64,000 nucleotides of DNA from LMUY01 sp964242215 (lineage in GTDB: Bacteria > Pseudomonadota > Alphaproteobacteria > Acetobacterales > Acetobacteraceae). The stretch covers positions 1 to 64,000 of the forward strand of contig CAXTCJ010000008.1 of NCBI GenBank assembly GCA_964242215.1. Direction: 5' to 3'. The notes under the pieces are model-generated. The model ran no database searches and was not told where the DNA came from. It saw nothing but the letters and a program-made list of their open reading frames with translations. Below, in pieces: positions 23,606 through 32,826 of the stretch. Position 1 is the stretch's first letter. Every line of letters starts with the position of its first letter. The position numbers were made by a program, and so were the translations under genes.

Positions 23606-26600
23606 ATGAGCAATCGGTTGCCGATTTGGAGCAGCGACATGGGCCAGGTCATTACAAGCGGTAACACTTCGACAGTTTCGTCGGGTGCTACCCTCACCCA
23701 GACGGACGTGCAGAGCGGCGCCTATCTCGACGTGCTGTACGGCGGCACCGCCAATCAGACGACGATCGAGGGGGGCGGCCAGGTCTACGACGCCGGAACC
23801 GTTTCGGGCGCCAGCGGCGTCAATGCCTTTCTGGACGTCCAGTCCGGCGGCACCGCGTACGACGTGTTCTCGTCCCGCGGCTTGCTGATCGTCGAGTCGG
23901 GCGGCTTGTTGTCCGGCGCGACGCTGTCCGGAACCATCGACACCAACGACGACGGCGGCTTTCTGGCCGCCCAATACGTGAACGGCGGCGCCACGGCGAT
24001 CGGAACGCTGCTCGACCAGGGCGGCCTGGAATTCGTCGGCGGCAACGCGATCAACACGACGGGGAGCGGACGCTCCAACGACATCGTCGACACGGGCGTG
24101 CTGACCTATTCCGGCATCAACGCCCAGGTGTCCGCCTCCGTCGGCGGCAACGGCGTGATCGATATCACGGGCGCCTCCACGCGGGTGGCGATCTCCGACG
24201 TGGACGAGCCGGCCTTCTACGGCACATTCACCGGCGCCGCGGTGATCGGTGCCAACACCGAACTCGAACTACAGCAAACCGACGCCCTCGGCAGCGGCAC
24301 GATCCTGTTCAGCTACGCCGGCGGCGGAACGCTGGTCCTGGACGGCAACGCCTCCCCGACTGAGACCATCGGTGACTTCTATTCCGGCAACTCCATCGTC
24401 ATCACCGGCGGCGTCGACAGCGCAGCCCAGGTCAGTGACAACCTAGTCCAGCTATTCTACGCCAACGGTACCGAGGACGACATCACCATCCTCGGTGTCA
24501 GCGATCCTCTCCTCGGCATCTTCACCGAGAACGGCGAGACCATCCTCTCCAGCTATTCCGCGCCGACCATCATCGATAGCGATCCCAACGTCACCGACAG
24601 CGAGAGCAACTACCTCATCCTGCCGGGCGGCCTCGTCGAGGTCACCAGCGGCGGGTTCCTGTCCGACAGTTCGGTCGGCAACGACGACGGCACCAGCGGC
24701 GACGGCACGTCGGCCAACCTCACGGTGCAATTCAGCGGCTCGGTCGCCAATATCCTCGTCACCAGCGACGGCGTGGAGGACGTCCAGTCTGGCGGCACGT
24801 CGACCGACGACACGTTCTTCGAGGGTGGCCAGCAGATCGTCGAAAACGGCGGCACCAGCTATGACCCTATGTTCAACGGCGGCACGCTGATCGACAACGG
24901 CGCCGTGTCCCACGGGATGCTGAGCGGCAGCCCAACCTCCGGCACCCTGTTCATCCTGTCCGGATCGGGCAGCGTGACGCAGGCCGGCTCCGGCAGCCTG
25001 GCAGTGACGGGGGACGCCAGTTCGTTCGCCGGCAGCTTCATCCTGAGCGGCGGCACACTGGAGCTCGGCAGCAACACAAATCTTGGCAGTTCCGCCAGCA
25101 TCGACTTCGCGGCGCCGCCGACCGTCAACCCGACGCTGCTGATCGATGCCTCGCTGAACAACCTGCCGCAGGCGACGATCTCGGGCTTCACCACCTCGGC
25201 CGACATCTTCGACCTGCGCGGCTTGAGCTTCTCGGCCAACAGCGCCAGCACGCCATTCTCCGCCTATGACCAGGCCTTCATCACCTCTGGCGGTTCGATC
25301 CTGGAGGTCATTTCGGGCGGCACCAGCGGTACGTTGAACCTCGATTCCAGCACCACCGGGCCGGGACCGCTCAACCTGAGCAGCGACAACAACGGCGGCA
25401 CGAATATCAGCTTCTCCGTGCTCTCGGCGGGGAATGTTTCGGCGCTGGACGGTCAGCTCGACCAGGCCAGCACGCTCTCCAATGGCACCTACACCGTCTT
25501 CCTGACCAGCGCGCTGACGGTGACGTCCGACGCTGGCGGGACCGCCCATCTCGACCCGCTGATCGCGCAGAATGGCGCCACCGTGGTGCTGAACGGCGAA
25601 GGGTTCGCCATCACGCCCGGCGACGGCGGCGACACGGTACTGTCGGCCACGTCCGGCCCACTGGTGGTGACCAGCCTGGGCGGCGGCATCGGCCTGGACG
25701 TCGGGGGCGGCGCCCATCTGACGGTGACCTCCAACACGTTCGGCGGCGGGATCCTGCTGATGTCGGGCGTGTTGGAGGTCGCGGATAGCGCCGGCGGCGG
25801 GACAGGCGGCATCTCGTTCGATCCAACCAGCGGCGGCCACCAGTTGCTGCAGATCGACAATGCCGCCCTGCCTGCCGACGGTGGCGGTTTCACCAACGTC
25901 ATCAACGAATTCGCGAGCATGTCCGGCCAATATATCGACCTCGCCGGGTTCACCTTCAGCAGCGCAACGACCTCGGCCACGCTGTCGCCGGACGGCAGCA
26001 CGCTGTCGGTCACCAATGGCGGCGAGACGGTGAACTTCGACCTGGTCGACACCGCATACGGCGCGCTCAACACGTTCACCGACGCGAACGGTGGCACCAT
26101 CGTCACTGCCGACGCGGTCGCCTGCTATGCTACGGGAACGCGGATCCTGACCGAGACGGGCGAGCGCCCCGTCGAGACGCTGGCCGTCGGCGACTGCGTG
26201 GTCACCGCGGCCGGTGCCGTGCGGCCGATCCGCTGGATTGGCCACCGCAGCTACCGCGGCCGGTTCCTGGCGGCACGGCGCGACCACATGCCGGTGTGCA
26301 TCGCCGCCGGCGCGCTGGCCGATGGCGTGCCGATGCGGGATCTGTTCGTCTCGCCCAAGCATGCGATGTTCATCGACGGGCTGCTTGTGCCGGCCGCAGC
26401 GTTGGTGAACGGCGCCAGCATCACCCAGCTGCGCACGGTCGAGACGGTCGAGTATTGGCACGTCGAGCTCGACACGCACGACGTCCTGCTGGCGGAAGGT
26501 GCGCCGGCGGAGTCGTTCATCGACGACGACAGCCGGGCAATGTTCCACAATTCCGACGACTACACCGCGCGCTATCCGGATGCCCACGCTGCGGCCGCGC

Positions 26601-26707
26601 TCTATTGCGCCCCGCGCGTCAAGCAGGGTTCGGCGCTGGAGGCGATCCGCACCCGGCTTGCACTGCGGACGCAGGCGCTGCGGACGGGGGCAACGCTGGC
26701 GGCCTAG
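23606..26707 (+). CDS. Large repeat protein with C-terminal Hint domain
   Basis: 1033 aa. The first 850 residues are glycine/serine/threonine-rich, with AIDA-like passenger repeats (DVQSGG, GGTANQTTIEGGGQVYDAG, VESGGLLSGATLSG), predicting a beta-helical surface or secreted adhesin-like rod. The last 190 residues are a Hint_2 (hedgehog/intein-type) domain: CYATGTRILTETGERPVETL with the N-terminal Cys nucleophile after DAVA, VRPIRWIGHRSY, VSPKHAMFIDG and LDTHDVLLAEGAPAESFID. No signal peptide and no autotransporter beta-barrel are visible, so the export route is unknown. Start ATG 23606 is the best of several. Hint proteins of this type are frequent in Acetobacteraceae; whether they self-cleave is unproven. 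Confidence 0.8.
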   Translation: MSNRLPIWSSDMGQVITSGNTSTVSSGATLTQTDVQSGAYLDVLYGGTANQTTIEGGGQVYDAGTVSGASGVNAFLDVQSGGTAYDVFSSRGLLIVESGGLLSGATLSGTIDTNDDGGFLAAQYVNGGATAIGTLLDQGGLEFVGGNAINTTGSGRSNDIVDTGVLTYSGINAQVSASVGGNGVIDITGASTRVAISDVDEPAFYGTFTGAAVIGANTELELQQTDALGSGTILFSYAGGGTLVLDGNASPTETIGDFYSGNSIVITGGVDSAAQVSDNLVQLFYANGTEDDITILGVSDPLLGIFTENGETILSSYSAPTIIDSDPNVTDSESNYLILPGGLVEVTSGGFLSDSSVGNDDGTSGDGTSANLTVQFSGSVANILVTSDGVEDVQSGGTSTDDTFFEGGQQIVENGGTSYDPMFNGGTLIDNGAVSHGMLSGSPTSGTLFILSGSGSVTQAGSGSLAVTGDASSFAGSFILSGGTLELGSNTNLGSSASIDFAAPPTVNPTLLIDASLNNLPQATISGFTTSADIFDLRGLSFSANSASTPFSAYDQAFITSGGSILEVISGGTSGTLNLDSSTTGPGPLNLSSDNNGGTNISFSVLSAGNVSALDGQLDQASTLSNGTYTVFLTSALTVTSDAGGTAHLDPLIAQNGATVVLNGEGFAITPGDGGDTVLSATSGPLVVTSLGGGIGLDVGGGAHLTVTSNTFGGGILLMSGVLEVADSAGGGTGGISFDPTSGGHQLLQIDNAALPADGGGFTNVINEFASMSGQYIDLAGFTFSSATTSATLSPDGSTLSVTNGGETVNFDLVDTAYGALNTFTDANGGTIVTADAVACYATGTRILTETGERPVETLAVGDCVVTAAGAVRPIRWIGHRSYRGRFLAARRDHMPVCIAAGALADGVPMRDLFVSPKHAMFIDGLLVPAAALVNGASITQLRTVETVEYWHVELDTHDVLLAEGAPAESFIDDDSRAMFHNSDDYTARYPDAHAAAALYCAPRVKQGSALEAIRTRLALRTQALRTGATLAA

Positions 26708-26809
26708 AGCTTTTTCCGATCGAAGTGACTCGGAAAAAGCTCTAGCTCTTCGTTTGGACGAGCATCTTTATCCGATCGAAGAGCAAGGTCGATCGGATGA
26801 CGCTCTAGC
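26704..26809. repeat. Palindromic intergenic repeat, family D, copy 2 (inverted)
   Basis: Overlaps the stop codon of the large Hint gene. Two nested hairpins: CTAGAGCTTTTTCCGATCG facing CGGAAAAAGCTCTAG, then GAGC..CTTTATCCGATCGA facing TCGATCGGATGACGCTCTAG. The first hairpin could terminate transcription. Related to the element at 22723. Confidence 0.78.
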
Positions 26810-26887
26810 ACCGCGCCGGGTTGCCTCCGCCCGCGTCCACGGCTGATATGGGCGGCAAGACCCCAGCCAAGGAAACAGAGCCACATC

Positions 26888-27988
26888 ATGGCCGATCTGC
26901 CGACCACCACCGTTCCCGTCGCAACGCTTCGGGCGTTCATCGCCGCCATCTTCGCCAAGGCCGGCACCAGCCAGGAAGAAGGCGACCGCATCGCGCACCA
27001 CCTGATCGGCGCCAACCTCGCCGGGCACGACAGCCACGGCGTGATCCGCGTGCCGCGCTACGTGCTATGGCTGCAGAACGGCTCGGTGCTCGCCGGGCAG
27101 ACGCTGCAGGTGATCACCGAGAGTCCCGCGCATGCCGTGGTGGATGGCGGGTTCGGCTTCGGGCAGACGATCGGGCCGCTCGCGGTGGACATGGGCATCG
27201 CCAAGGCGAAGCAATCCGGCATGTCGGTGATCGCACTGCGCAACTCGGGCCATATCGGCCGCATCGGTGACTGGGCGGAGCGGGCGGCGGCGCAGGGGCT
27301 GGTGTCGATCCACTTCGTCAACGTGGCGATGGGCGAGCTGGTCGCGCCGTTCGGCGGCGTGGACCGGCGGTTCTCCACCAACCCATTCTGCGTCGGCGCG
27401 CCCCAGCCCGGCACCGACCCGCTGATCCTGGATTTCGCCACCTCCACCGTGGCGGAGGGCAAGGTTCTGGTCGCCTCCAACGGCGGCAAGCCGCTACCGG
27501 AGGGGGCGCTGATCAATCCGGACGGCACGCTGTCCACCAATCCGGAGACGGTCTACGGGCCGATCACCGCGGGTAACTCGGTGCGGGATTCGTCGCAGGG
27601 CGAGGGCGCGCTGCGGGCGTTCGGCGACCACAAGGGGTCGGGCATCGCCTTCATGTGCGAGATCCTCGCCGGGTGCCTGACCGGGGGGCCGACCTCCGGC
27701 CCGATCCCGGGCGGCAAGCGCGGGCGGATCGGCAACGGCATGCTGTCGATCTACCTCGACCCGGGGCATTTCGGCGCGCAGCACTTCGCCGAAGTGGCCC
27801 GCGAGTATGCGCTGTATGTGAAGGCCTCCCGCCCCGCCACGCCCGGCGGCGAGGTGCTGGTGCCCGGTGAACCGGAGGCCCGCACCCGCGCGGTCCGGCT
27901 GCGGGACGGTGTGCCGCTGCAAACCGCCACCTGGGCCGCGATCAACGAAACCGCCGCCGGGTTGGGGCTGCAACCGCCGCCGCTCTGA
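26888..27988 (+). CDS. Ldh family (malate/L-sulfolactate-type) NAD(P)-dependent dehydrogenase
   Basis: 366 aa. Member of the Ldh_2 family (malate/lactate/ureidoglycolate dehydrogenases), distinct from classical Rossmann LDH. Family motifs: HDSHGVIRVPRY near residue 52, GFGFGQTIGPLAV, LRNSGHIGRIGDWAERAA, FGGVDRRFSTNPFCVGAP, LDFATSTVAEGKV and the GDHKGSGIAFMCEILAGCLTGG segment. It oxidises a 2-hydroxyacid or reduces a 2-oxoacid; the exact substrate is unknown. AAGGAAACA lies before the ATG. It sits alone between the two Hint genes with a family D repeat upstream. Confidence 0.86.
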   Translation: MADLPTTTVPVATLRAFIAAIFAKAGTSQEEGDRIAHHLIGANLAGHDSHGVIRVPRYVLWLQNGSVLAGQTLQVITESPAHAVVDGGFGFGQTIGPLAVDMGIAKAKQSGMSVIALRNSGHIGRIGDWAERAAAQGLVSIHFVNVAMGELVAPFGGVDRRFSTNPFCVGAPQPGTDPLILDFATSTVAEGKVLVASNGGKPLPEGALINPDGTLSTNPETVYGPITAGNSVRDSSQGEGALRAFGDHKGSGIAFMCEILAGCLTGGPTSGPIPGGKRGRIGNGMLSIYLDPGHFGAQHFAEVAREYALYVKASRPATPGGEVLVPGEPEARTRAVRLRDGVPLQTATWAAINETAAGLGLQPPPL

Positions 27989-28023
27989 CCGGCGGCCTCT
28001 CCCTCAAGGAATATGATACTGGC

Positions 28024-28719
28024 CTAACGTGGCTTGAACCCGACGGCGATGGCGCGCTTGGCGAGGCCGCTGCGGATCACCTCCAACAGGTAGCCGCGGT
28101 CGACCCGGGGGGCACAGAACGCGCCTGGCTTCACAGCACCAGGATACAGTTCGGTGAACTCGTCGGCGTTGTGGAACATCAGGCGGCAGTCATCTTCGTC
28201 CACGAACGTCTCGCTGGGCGCACCCTCGGCCCAGATCGCCCGGTGCTCGGCCAGTTCGACGTGAACGTAGTCCACGCGCCGGCAGTCCCTGTCCCGCACG
28301 ATCGTCAACGCGTTAACCAAGACGGCCGCCGGCACCAAGATACCGCCCATCAGCATGCCCTGGCGGGGCGACACACGCAGCGCCCGGCGCGGGACTCCCT
28401 CCCCCAACGAGCCGGGGTGGAACATGATGGGGCGTTGCTGCGGGCGCATGAACCGGACGGTGTAGCTGCGCCGTCCGATCCACCGGATCGGCTCCGCTTC
28501 GCCGGACAGGCTGATCACACGATCGCCGATCGCCAGCCGCTCGACCGGGGTTTCGCCGGCATCGGTCAGGATCAGGGTTCCGGCGCAGTAGCCGGGCGTA
28601 CTGTCCGCGCGATCGGTCCTCTCGGGAAGCCGGGTGGCACGCGGCATAGCCAGTCCGGGGGCGGCCGGATGGGCGGTGACGGCCTCGAGCGGCCTGTCGA
28701 ATGCGCCGTTGAATGGCAC
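28024..28719 (-). CDS. Stand-alone Hint domain protein
   Basis: 231 aa, mostly one Hint_2 domain. After a 40-residue N-terminal leader comes GYCAGTLILTDAGETPVERL (Cys nucleophile), EPIRWIGRRSYTVRF, LRVSPRQGMLMGGILVPAAVLVN, YVHVELAEHRAIWAEGAPSETF and FCAPRVDRGYLLEVIRSGL. By eye it aligns along its length with the C-terminus of the protein at 23606, but it lacks the repeat passenger. The downstream splice-junction residues expected for an intein (His-Asn then Cys/Ser/Thr) are not obvious. It converges on the Ldh gene with 35 bases between. Confidence 0.78.
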   Translation of the reverse strand: MPFNGAFDRPLEAVTAHPAAPGLAMPRATRLPERTDRADSTPGYCAGTLILTDAGETPVERLAIGDRVISLSGEAEPIRWIGRRSYTVRFMRPQQRPIMFHPGSLGEGVPRRALRVSPRQGMLMGGILVPAAVLVNALTIVRDRDCRRVDYVHVELAEHRAIWAEGAPSETFVDEDDCRLMFHNADEFTELYPGAVKPGAFCAPRVDRGYLLEVIRSGLAKRAIAVGFKPR

Positions 28720-28849
28720 GAGGGCGGTCTCCTGTCATGATGCGGAGTTCGGCCCTGATGACTACAAAACCCGGATGACCGGCGTCGTCACTCAAACGGA
28801 TGATGTCGCTCGTTCTACTCGCCGGGCGGAGTGTGTCGACGCACTCGTG

Positions 28850-28902
28850 GTCCGATCCTGACGCTCACGACCTGACCGTCAGGTGGATTGACCCACCCCG
28901 TT
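28850..28902. repeat. Short dispersed sequence element, family E, copy 2
   Basis: Shares an identical 23-base core with 9474-9496, beginning GTCCGATCCTGACGCTCACG. It extends through the stop codon of the minus-strand histidine kinase, so its right half encodes the last residues of that protein. Confidence 0.5.
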
Positions 28903-30837
28903 GAGAATAGAGCTAATACGATGCGATAACGTATCGATCGCGAATGGCTTTGTCAGCAGGTATGTCTCTGGTTCCAGGGTACCGCTGCCGGTCACCGCCA
29001 CCTCGGCATACCCGGTGATGAACAACACCTTCAGGCCCGGCCGCCGCCGCCGCGCCGCCTCGGCCAGTTGGCGTCCGTTCATGCCGCCGGGCAGTCCGAC
29101 ATCCGTGATCAGCAGATCGACCCGCTGCTCCTCCAGCAGCAGCGCCAATCCGCTCGCACCATCCGGGGCCTCCAGCGAGGCATATCCCAGCTCGTCGAGC
29201 ACCTCGGTGATCAGCATCGACACGGTCGGCTCGTCGTCGACCACCAACACTGTCTTGCCTCTCCCGGACACCGCCAAATCCGCCGCGCGCGGGCCCGGGT
29301 CGACGCTCGGCATCTCGCCGGTGTGGCGCGGCAACAGAAGACGCACCGTGGTTCCGCGGCCGACCTCGGAGTGGATGCGCACCTGGCCGCCGGACTGCCG
29401 CGCGAAACCATACGTCATGGACAAGCCCAGGCCGGTGCCCGAGCCGAGTGGCTTCGTGGTGAAGAATGGCTCACACGCGCGGGCGACCACGTCGGGCGCC
29501 ATGCCGACGCCGCTATCGGTGATGCTGAGGCCGACATAGTCGCCCTTCGGAAGGTCCCGCACACTGGCCGCGCGCTCGTCCAGGCTGATATTCTCGACCT
29601 GCACCGTGATGCGGCCGCCGCCGGGCATGGCGTCCCGTGCGTTGATGCACAGGTTGAGCAGCGCGTTCTCCAGCTGGTGCGGGTCACACAGGATGATCCA
29701 CGGCGCGGGGGCGGGGACGGTGGTGACCACGTTCTCCGGCCCGACCGTCCGCTGCACCAGGTCCTCCATGTCGTGAACCAGCCGGTTCGGATCGGTCGGC
29801 CGCGGATCGAGCGTCTGGCGGCGGGCAAACGCCAGCAGCCGGTGGGTCAGCGCGGCGGCCCGGCTGGCGGAGCCCTGGGCAGCCGTGATGTACCGGTCGA
29901 TCTCGGCGGCCCGGCCTTGTGCCAGGCGGGTCCGCATCAGGTCGAGACTGCCGGTGATGCCCATCAACAGGTTGTTGAAATCGTGCGCCAGCCCGCCGGT
30001 CAGCTGGCCGACCGCCTCCATCTTCTGGGACTGGAATAGTTGCTCGCGCGATTGCTCCAGCTGCAACTGCGCCTCGCGCCGTTCGGTGAGGTCGCGGGTG
30101 ATCTTGGCGAAGCCGACCAACACGCCCTCGTCGTAGACCGCGTCGATCACCACGCCGGCCCAGAAGCGGCTGCCGTCCTTGCGCAGCCGCCACGATTCGG
30201 CTTCGTAGCGCCCCTCGCGCCGGGCCGTCTCGAGCGCACGGAACGGGGTGCCAGCCTGGATCTCCTCGGGCGTGTAGAACAGCGAGAAGTGCCGGCCCAG
30301 CACGTCGGAGGCGCAGTAACCCTTGATCCGCTCGGCGCCGGGATTCCAGTTGGTGATCCGGCCGTCGGTATCGAGCATGTAGATCGCGTAGTCGATGACG
30401 TTCTGCACCAGCAGCCGAAAGCGCCGCTCGCTCTGCAACGCTGCGGCCTGCGCCTCGTGCTGCGCCGTCACGTCGCGGGTGATCTTGGCGAACCCGACCA
30501 GCGTCCCATCCTGGCGGATCGGGTCGATCACGACCGCGGCCCAGAAGCGGGCGCCATCCTTGCGCTGCCGCCAGCCCTCCGTAGCGAACCGCCCGGTCTC
30601 GGCAGCGATCCGCAGCGCTTCCGCCGGCAGTCCGGCCGCCCGGTCCTCGTCGGTATAGAAACGGGAGAAATGCTCGCCCACGATCTCGGCCTGCGTGTAG
30701 CCCTTGATCAGCTCCGCGCCCGGATTCCAGCTCACGACCCGGCCCTCGGGATTGAGCATGTAGATCGCATAATCCAGCACGCCCTGGAGCAGCAGCTCGT
30801 GGGCATTCTGCATCGGCATGATCGGAGGGTTGCTCAT
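28879..30837 (-). CDS. PAS-PAS hybrid sensor histidine kinase with receiver domain
   Basis: 652 aa, no membrane segments. Two PAS domains (about 10-130 and 135-260) are close duplicates: both contain DYAIYML, WNPGAE.IKGY, FYT.E, W.R.KDG.RFWA.VVID and GFAKITRD.T. The HisKA H-box GGLAHDFNNLL has the phospho-accepting His near 285, then the N-box NLCINARDAMPGGG, G1 DSGVGM, F-box EPFFTTKPLGSGTGLGLS and a C-terminal receiver domain with VVDDEPTVSMLI and the acceptor in DVGLPGGMNG near 580. A cytoplasmic sensor of unknown cue, perhaps redox or light via PAS cofactors. No partner regulator lies next to it. Confidence 0.88.
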   Translation of the reverse strand: MSNPPIMPMQNAHELLLQGVLDYAIYMLNPEGRVVSWNPGAELIKGYTQAEIVGEHFSRFYTDEDRAAGLPAEALRIAAETGRFATEGWRQRKDGARFWAAVVIDPIRQDGTLVGFAKITRDVTAQHEAQAAALQSERRFRLLVQNVIDYAIYMLDTDGRITNWNPGAERIKGYCASDVLGRHFSLFYTPEEIQAGTPFRALETARREGRYEAESWRLRKDGSRFWAGVVIDAVYDEGVLVGFAKITRDLTERREAQLQLEQSREQLFQSQKMEAVGQLTGGLAHDFNNLLMGITGSLDLMRTRLAQGRAAEIDRYITAAQGSASRAAALTHRLLAFARRQTLDPRPTDPNRLVHDMEDLVQRTVGPENVVTTVPAPAPWIILCDPHQLENALLNLCINARDAMPGGGRITVQVENISLDERAASVRDLPKGDYVGLSITDSGVGMAPDVVARACEPFFTTKPLGSGTGLGLSMTYGFARQSGGQVRIHSEVGRGTTVRLLLPRHTGEMPSVDPGPRAADLAVSGRGKTVLVVDDEPTVSMLITEVLDELGYASLEAPDGASGLALLLEEQRVDLLITDVGLPGGMNGRQLAEAARRRRPGLKVLFITGYAEVAVTGSGTLEPETYLLTKPFAIDTLSHRISSILNGVGQST

Positions 30838-30955
30838 TCGGGGCCGCCAAAAGGCCGGACCGGGTCCAGAACGGAATTGAGCAAATGGGATCTCGAAACG
30901 TGAATATCACACCCGTGTATTTTCATTCGACGACGGGATCAAGATGCAGCTGTCC

Positions 30956-31918
30956 TCAGGCCTCCCACCGCCGCGGGTCCAGCGCCCATGCCGCCGCGTC
31001 GGCCGCCGCATTCACGGTGACGACCGCGACCGCGCCATACATCACGACCGCCATCAGCATCGGCAGATCGAGCGTTTGCAGCGCATCATAGGTGAGTTTG
31101 CCCACGCCATGCAGCCCGAACACCACCTCGGTCAGCACGGTGCCGCCACCCACCAGGGCGCCGAAATCCAGGCCGAACAGCGCGACCAACGGGGCGGCGG
31201 ATAGACGGAGCGCGTGACGCAGCAGCACCCCGAGTTCGCCCACGCCCTTGGCCCGCGCGGTGCGGATCGGGTCGGAGAGCAACGCCTCCTGCAAGCCCGC
31301 GTGCAGCACGCGGCCGTAGACCCCGGCGTAGAGCAGGGCCAACGTCGTGCAGGGCAGCACCATGCCCGCGAAGCTCACGCCGACGCCGAGCGGGGGCAGC
31401 CAGCCGAGCAGCCACGCGCCGTGGAAGGTGCGTTGGGTCAGCAGGTTCACGACTTCACCCAGCCAGAACGCCGGCACCGACATGCCCACCAGCCCGGCCC
31501 CGATGGCGATCCGCCCGCCGGTGCGAAAGCCGGTCGCGAGCAGGCCGATGGCAAGCCCGCCGCTCAGCCACAGCACGGCCGCGCCCGCCGCCAACAGCAG
31601 CGTCACCGGCGCGGCGTCGAGCACGGCCGGCACCACCGCCTCGCCCCGGTTGACGAAGCTGGTGAGGTCGCGGGTGACGAACAGCCCCCGCATCAGGCGC
31701 AGGTATTGCACGGGCAGCGGACGGTCGAGGCCGAACTGGGTGCGCACGGCGGCCAGCGTGTCGGGGCTGGCGCCGCGGCCGGCGAGGCGAGCCGCCGGGT
31801 CGGCGCCGGGGGTCGCGAAGAAGATCAGGAACACGAGCACGCTGATGCCGAACAACACCGCCAGCGCCTGGGCCAGCCGGCCGAGCGCCCTCAATCTGGG
31901 CCTGCCGATTTGCGCCAT
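30956..31918 (-). CDS. Peptide/nickel-type ABC transporter permease (DppB-like)
   Basis: 320 aa, about six helices. The N-terminal helix LAQALAVLFGISVLVFLIFF with PGADPAARL and the pattern FGLDRPLPVQYLRLM are typical of DppB/OppB/GsiC permeases. The coupling loop is SDPIRTARAKGVGELGVLLRHALR, and GGTVLTEVVFGLHGVGKLTYDAL is a strong family signature. ATG 31918 lies 28 bases inside the end of the DppC-like gene, so the two are co-translated. Fourth gene of a gntR-SBP-permease-permease operon that has no ATPase genes. Confidence 0.88.
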   Translation of the reverse strand: MAQIGRPRLRALGRLAQALAVLFGISVLVFLIFFATPGADPAARLAGRGASPDTLAAVRTQFGLDRPLPVQYLRLMRGLFVTRDLTSFVNRGEAVVPAVLDAAPVTLLLAAGAAVLWLSGGLAIGLLATGFRTGGRIAIGAGLVGMSVPAFWLGEVVNLLTQRTFHGAWLLGWLPPLGVGVSFAGMVLPCTTLALLYAGVYGRVLHAGLQEALLSDPIRTARAKGVGELGVLLRHALRLSAAPLVALFGLDFGALVGGGTVLTEVVFGLHGVGKLTYDALQTLDLPMLMAVVMYGAVAVVTVNAAADAAAWALDPRRWEA

Positions 31919-32826
31919 GCGTCTGCGAGGCGGTTGAGCAGCAGCACCGTCACCACCACCGCGAGGCCCGGCGCCACCGCGACGGCCGGACGCGAGTAGA
32001 TCAGCCCCTGCCCGTCCGCAATCAACGTGCCCCAGCTCGCATCCGGCGGCTGGACCCCGATGCCGAGCACGGACAGCGACGCCTCGGTCAACAGGTCGAA
32101 TGCCATCACGGTCGGTGCGAACAGCAGCACGGTGGCCGACGCATGCGGCACGATGTGGCGCCACACGACATGCCGCCACGTGCCCCCGAGCGAGATCGCC
32201 GCCTGCACGAACTCCGCTTCCCGCAGCGACAGCACCTGGGTGCGGACCGGGCGCGCGACGTAGGGGATGAAGACCACGCCCAGGATCGCGACGGTCAGCG
32301 CCGGGTTGTCGGAGTCGATGGTGACGGGGCCGAGACGCAGCCCCGAGACGGCCAGCACCGCCGAGAGCGAGATGGCGAGGAGAAACACCGGGAATGCCCA
32401 GAGCATGTCCAGCAGCCAGCGCAGGATGGCATCAACCGGGCCGCCGAGGGCACCGGCGAGCACTCCGATCGCGCCGCCAAACAGCAGTGACAGCAGGGTG
32501 GCAGATGCCGCGATCGACAGCGACGTGCGGCCGCCATACAGCAAACGCGCGGCGATGTCGCGGCCCTGGGAGTCGGCACCGAGCGGGTAGCTCGCCGACC
32601 AGGCCGGCCCGATCGGCGTGGCCCCCAGGCCCAACCCAGCGGTATTCTGCGCAAGCACGGCGACGCGCTGGCCATCCCGGGTTGCCATGCCCTCGACGTT
32701 GGAGCGGAACGGGTCGGTATGGGAGATCCTAACCGCGTAGGCGGGGGCTAAGAAGCAGATCACGATAAGCAGGATGAGGCCCGCCGTGCTCGAACGCCCT
32801 TTTTTGGCAAAGGTCGTGCCCTTCAT
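31891..32826 (-). CDS. Peptide/nickel-type ABC transporter permease (DppC-like)
   Basis: 311 aa, about six helices. Family features: YPLGADSQGRDIAARLLYGGRTSLSIA near the start of the conserved domain, LLDMLWAFPVFLLAI, the EAA-like coupling loop LREAEFVQAAISLGGTWRHVVWRHIVPH and LTEASLSVLGIGVQPPDASWGTLI. Its ATG overlaps the stop of the binding-protein gene (ATGA). Pairs with the DppB-like protein to form the channel. Confidence 0.88.
   Translation of the reverse strand: MKGTTFAKKGRSSTAGLILLIVICFLAPAYAVRISHTDPFRSNVEGMATRDGQRVAVLAQNTAGLGLGATPIGPAWSASYPLGADSQGRDIAARLLYGGRTSLSIAASATLLSLLFGGAIGVLAGALGGPVDAILRWLLDMLWAFPVFLLAISLSAVLAVSGLRLGPVTIDSDNPALTVAILGVVFIPYVARPVRTQVLSLREAEFVQAAISLGGTWRHVVWRHIVPHASATVLLFAPTVMAFDLLTEASLSVLGIGVQPPDASWGTLIADGQGLIYSRPAVAVAPGLAVVVTVLLLNRLADAWRKSAGPD

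Noticed and set aside
24452..26587. 711-codon open frame on the minus strand
   Set aside because: Antisense to the large Hint gene; its composition is Arg/Gly/Ala-rich with no motif, as expected from G+C-rich third positions of the real gene.
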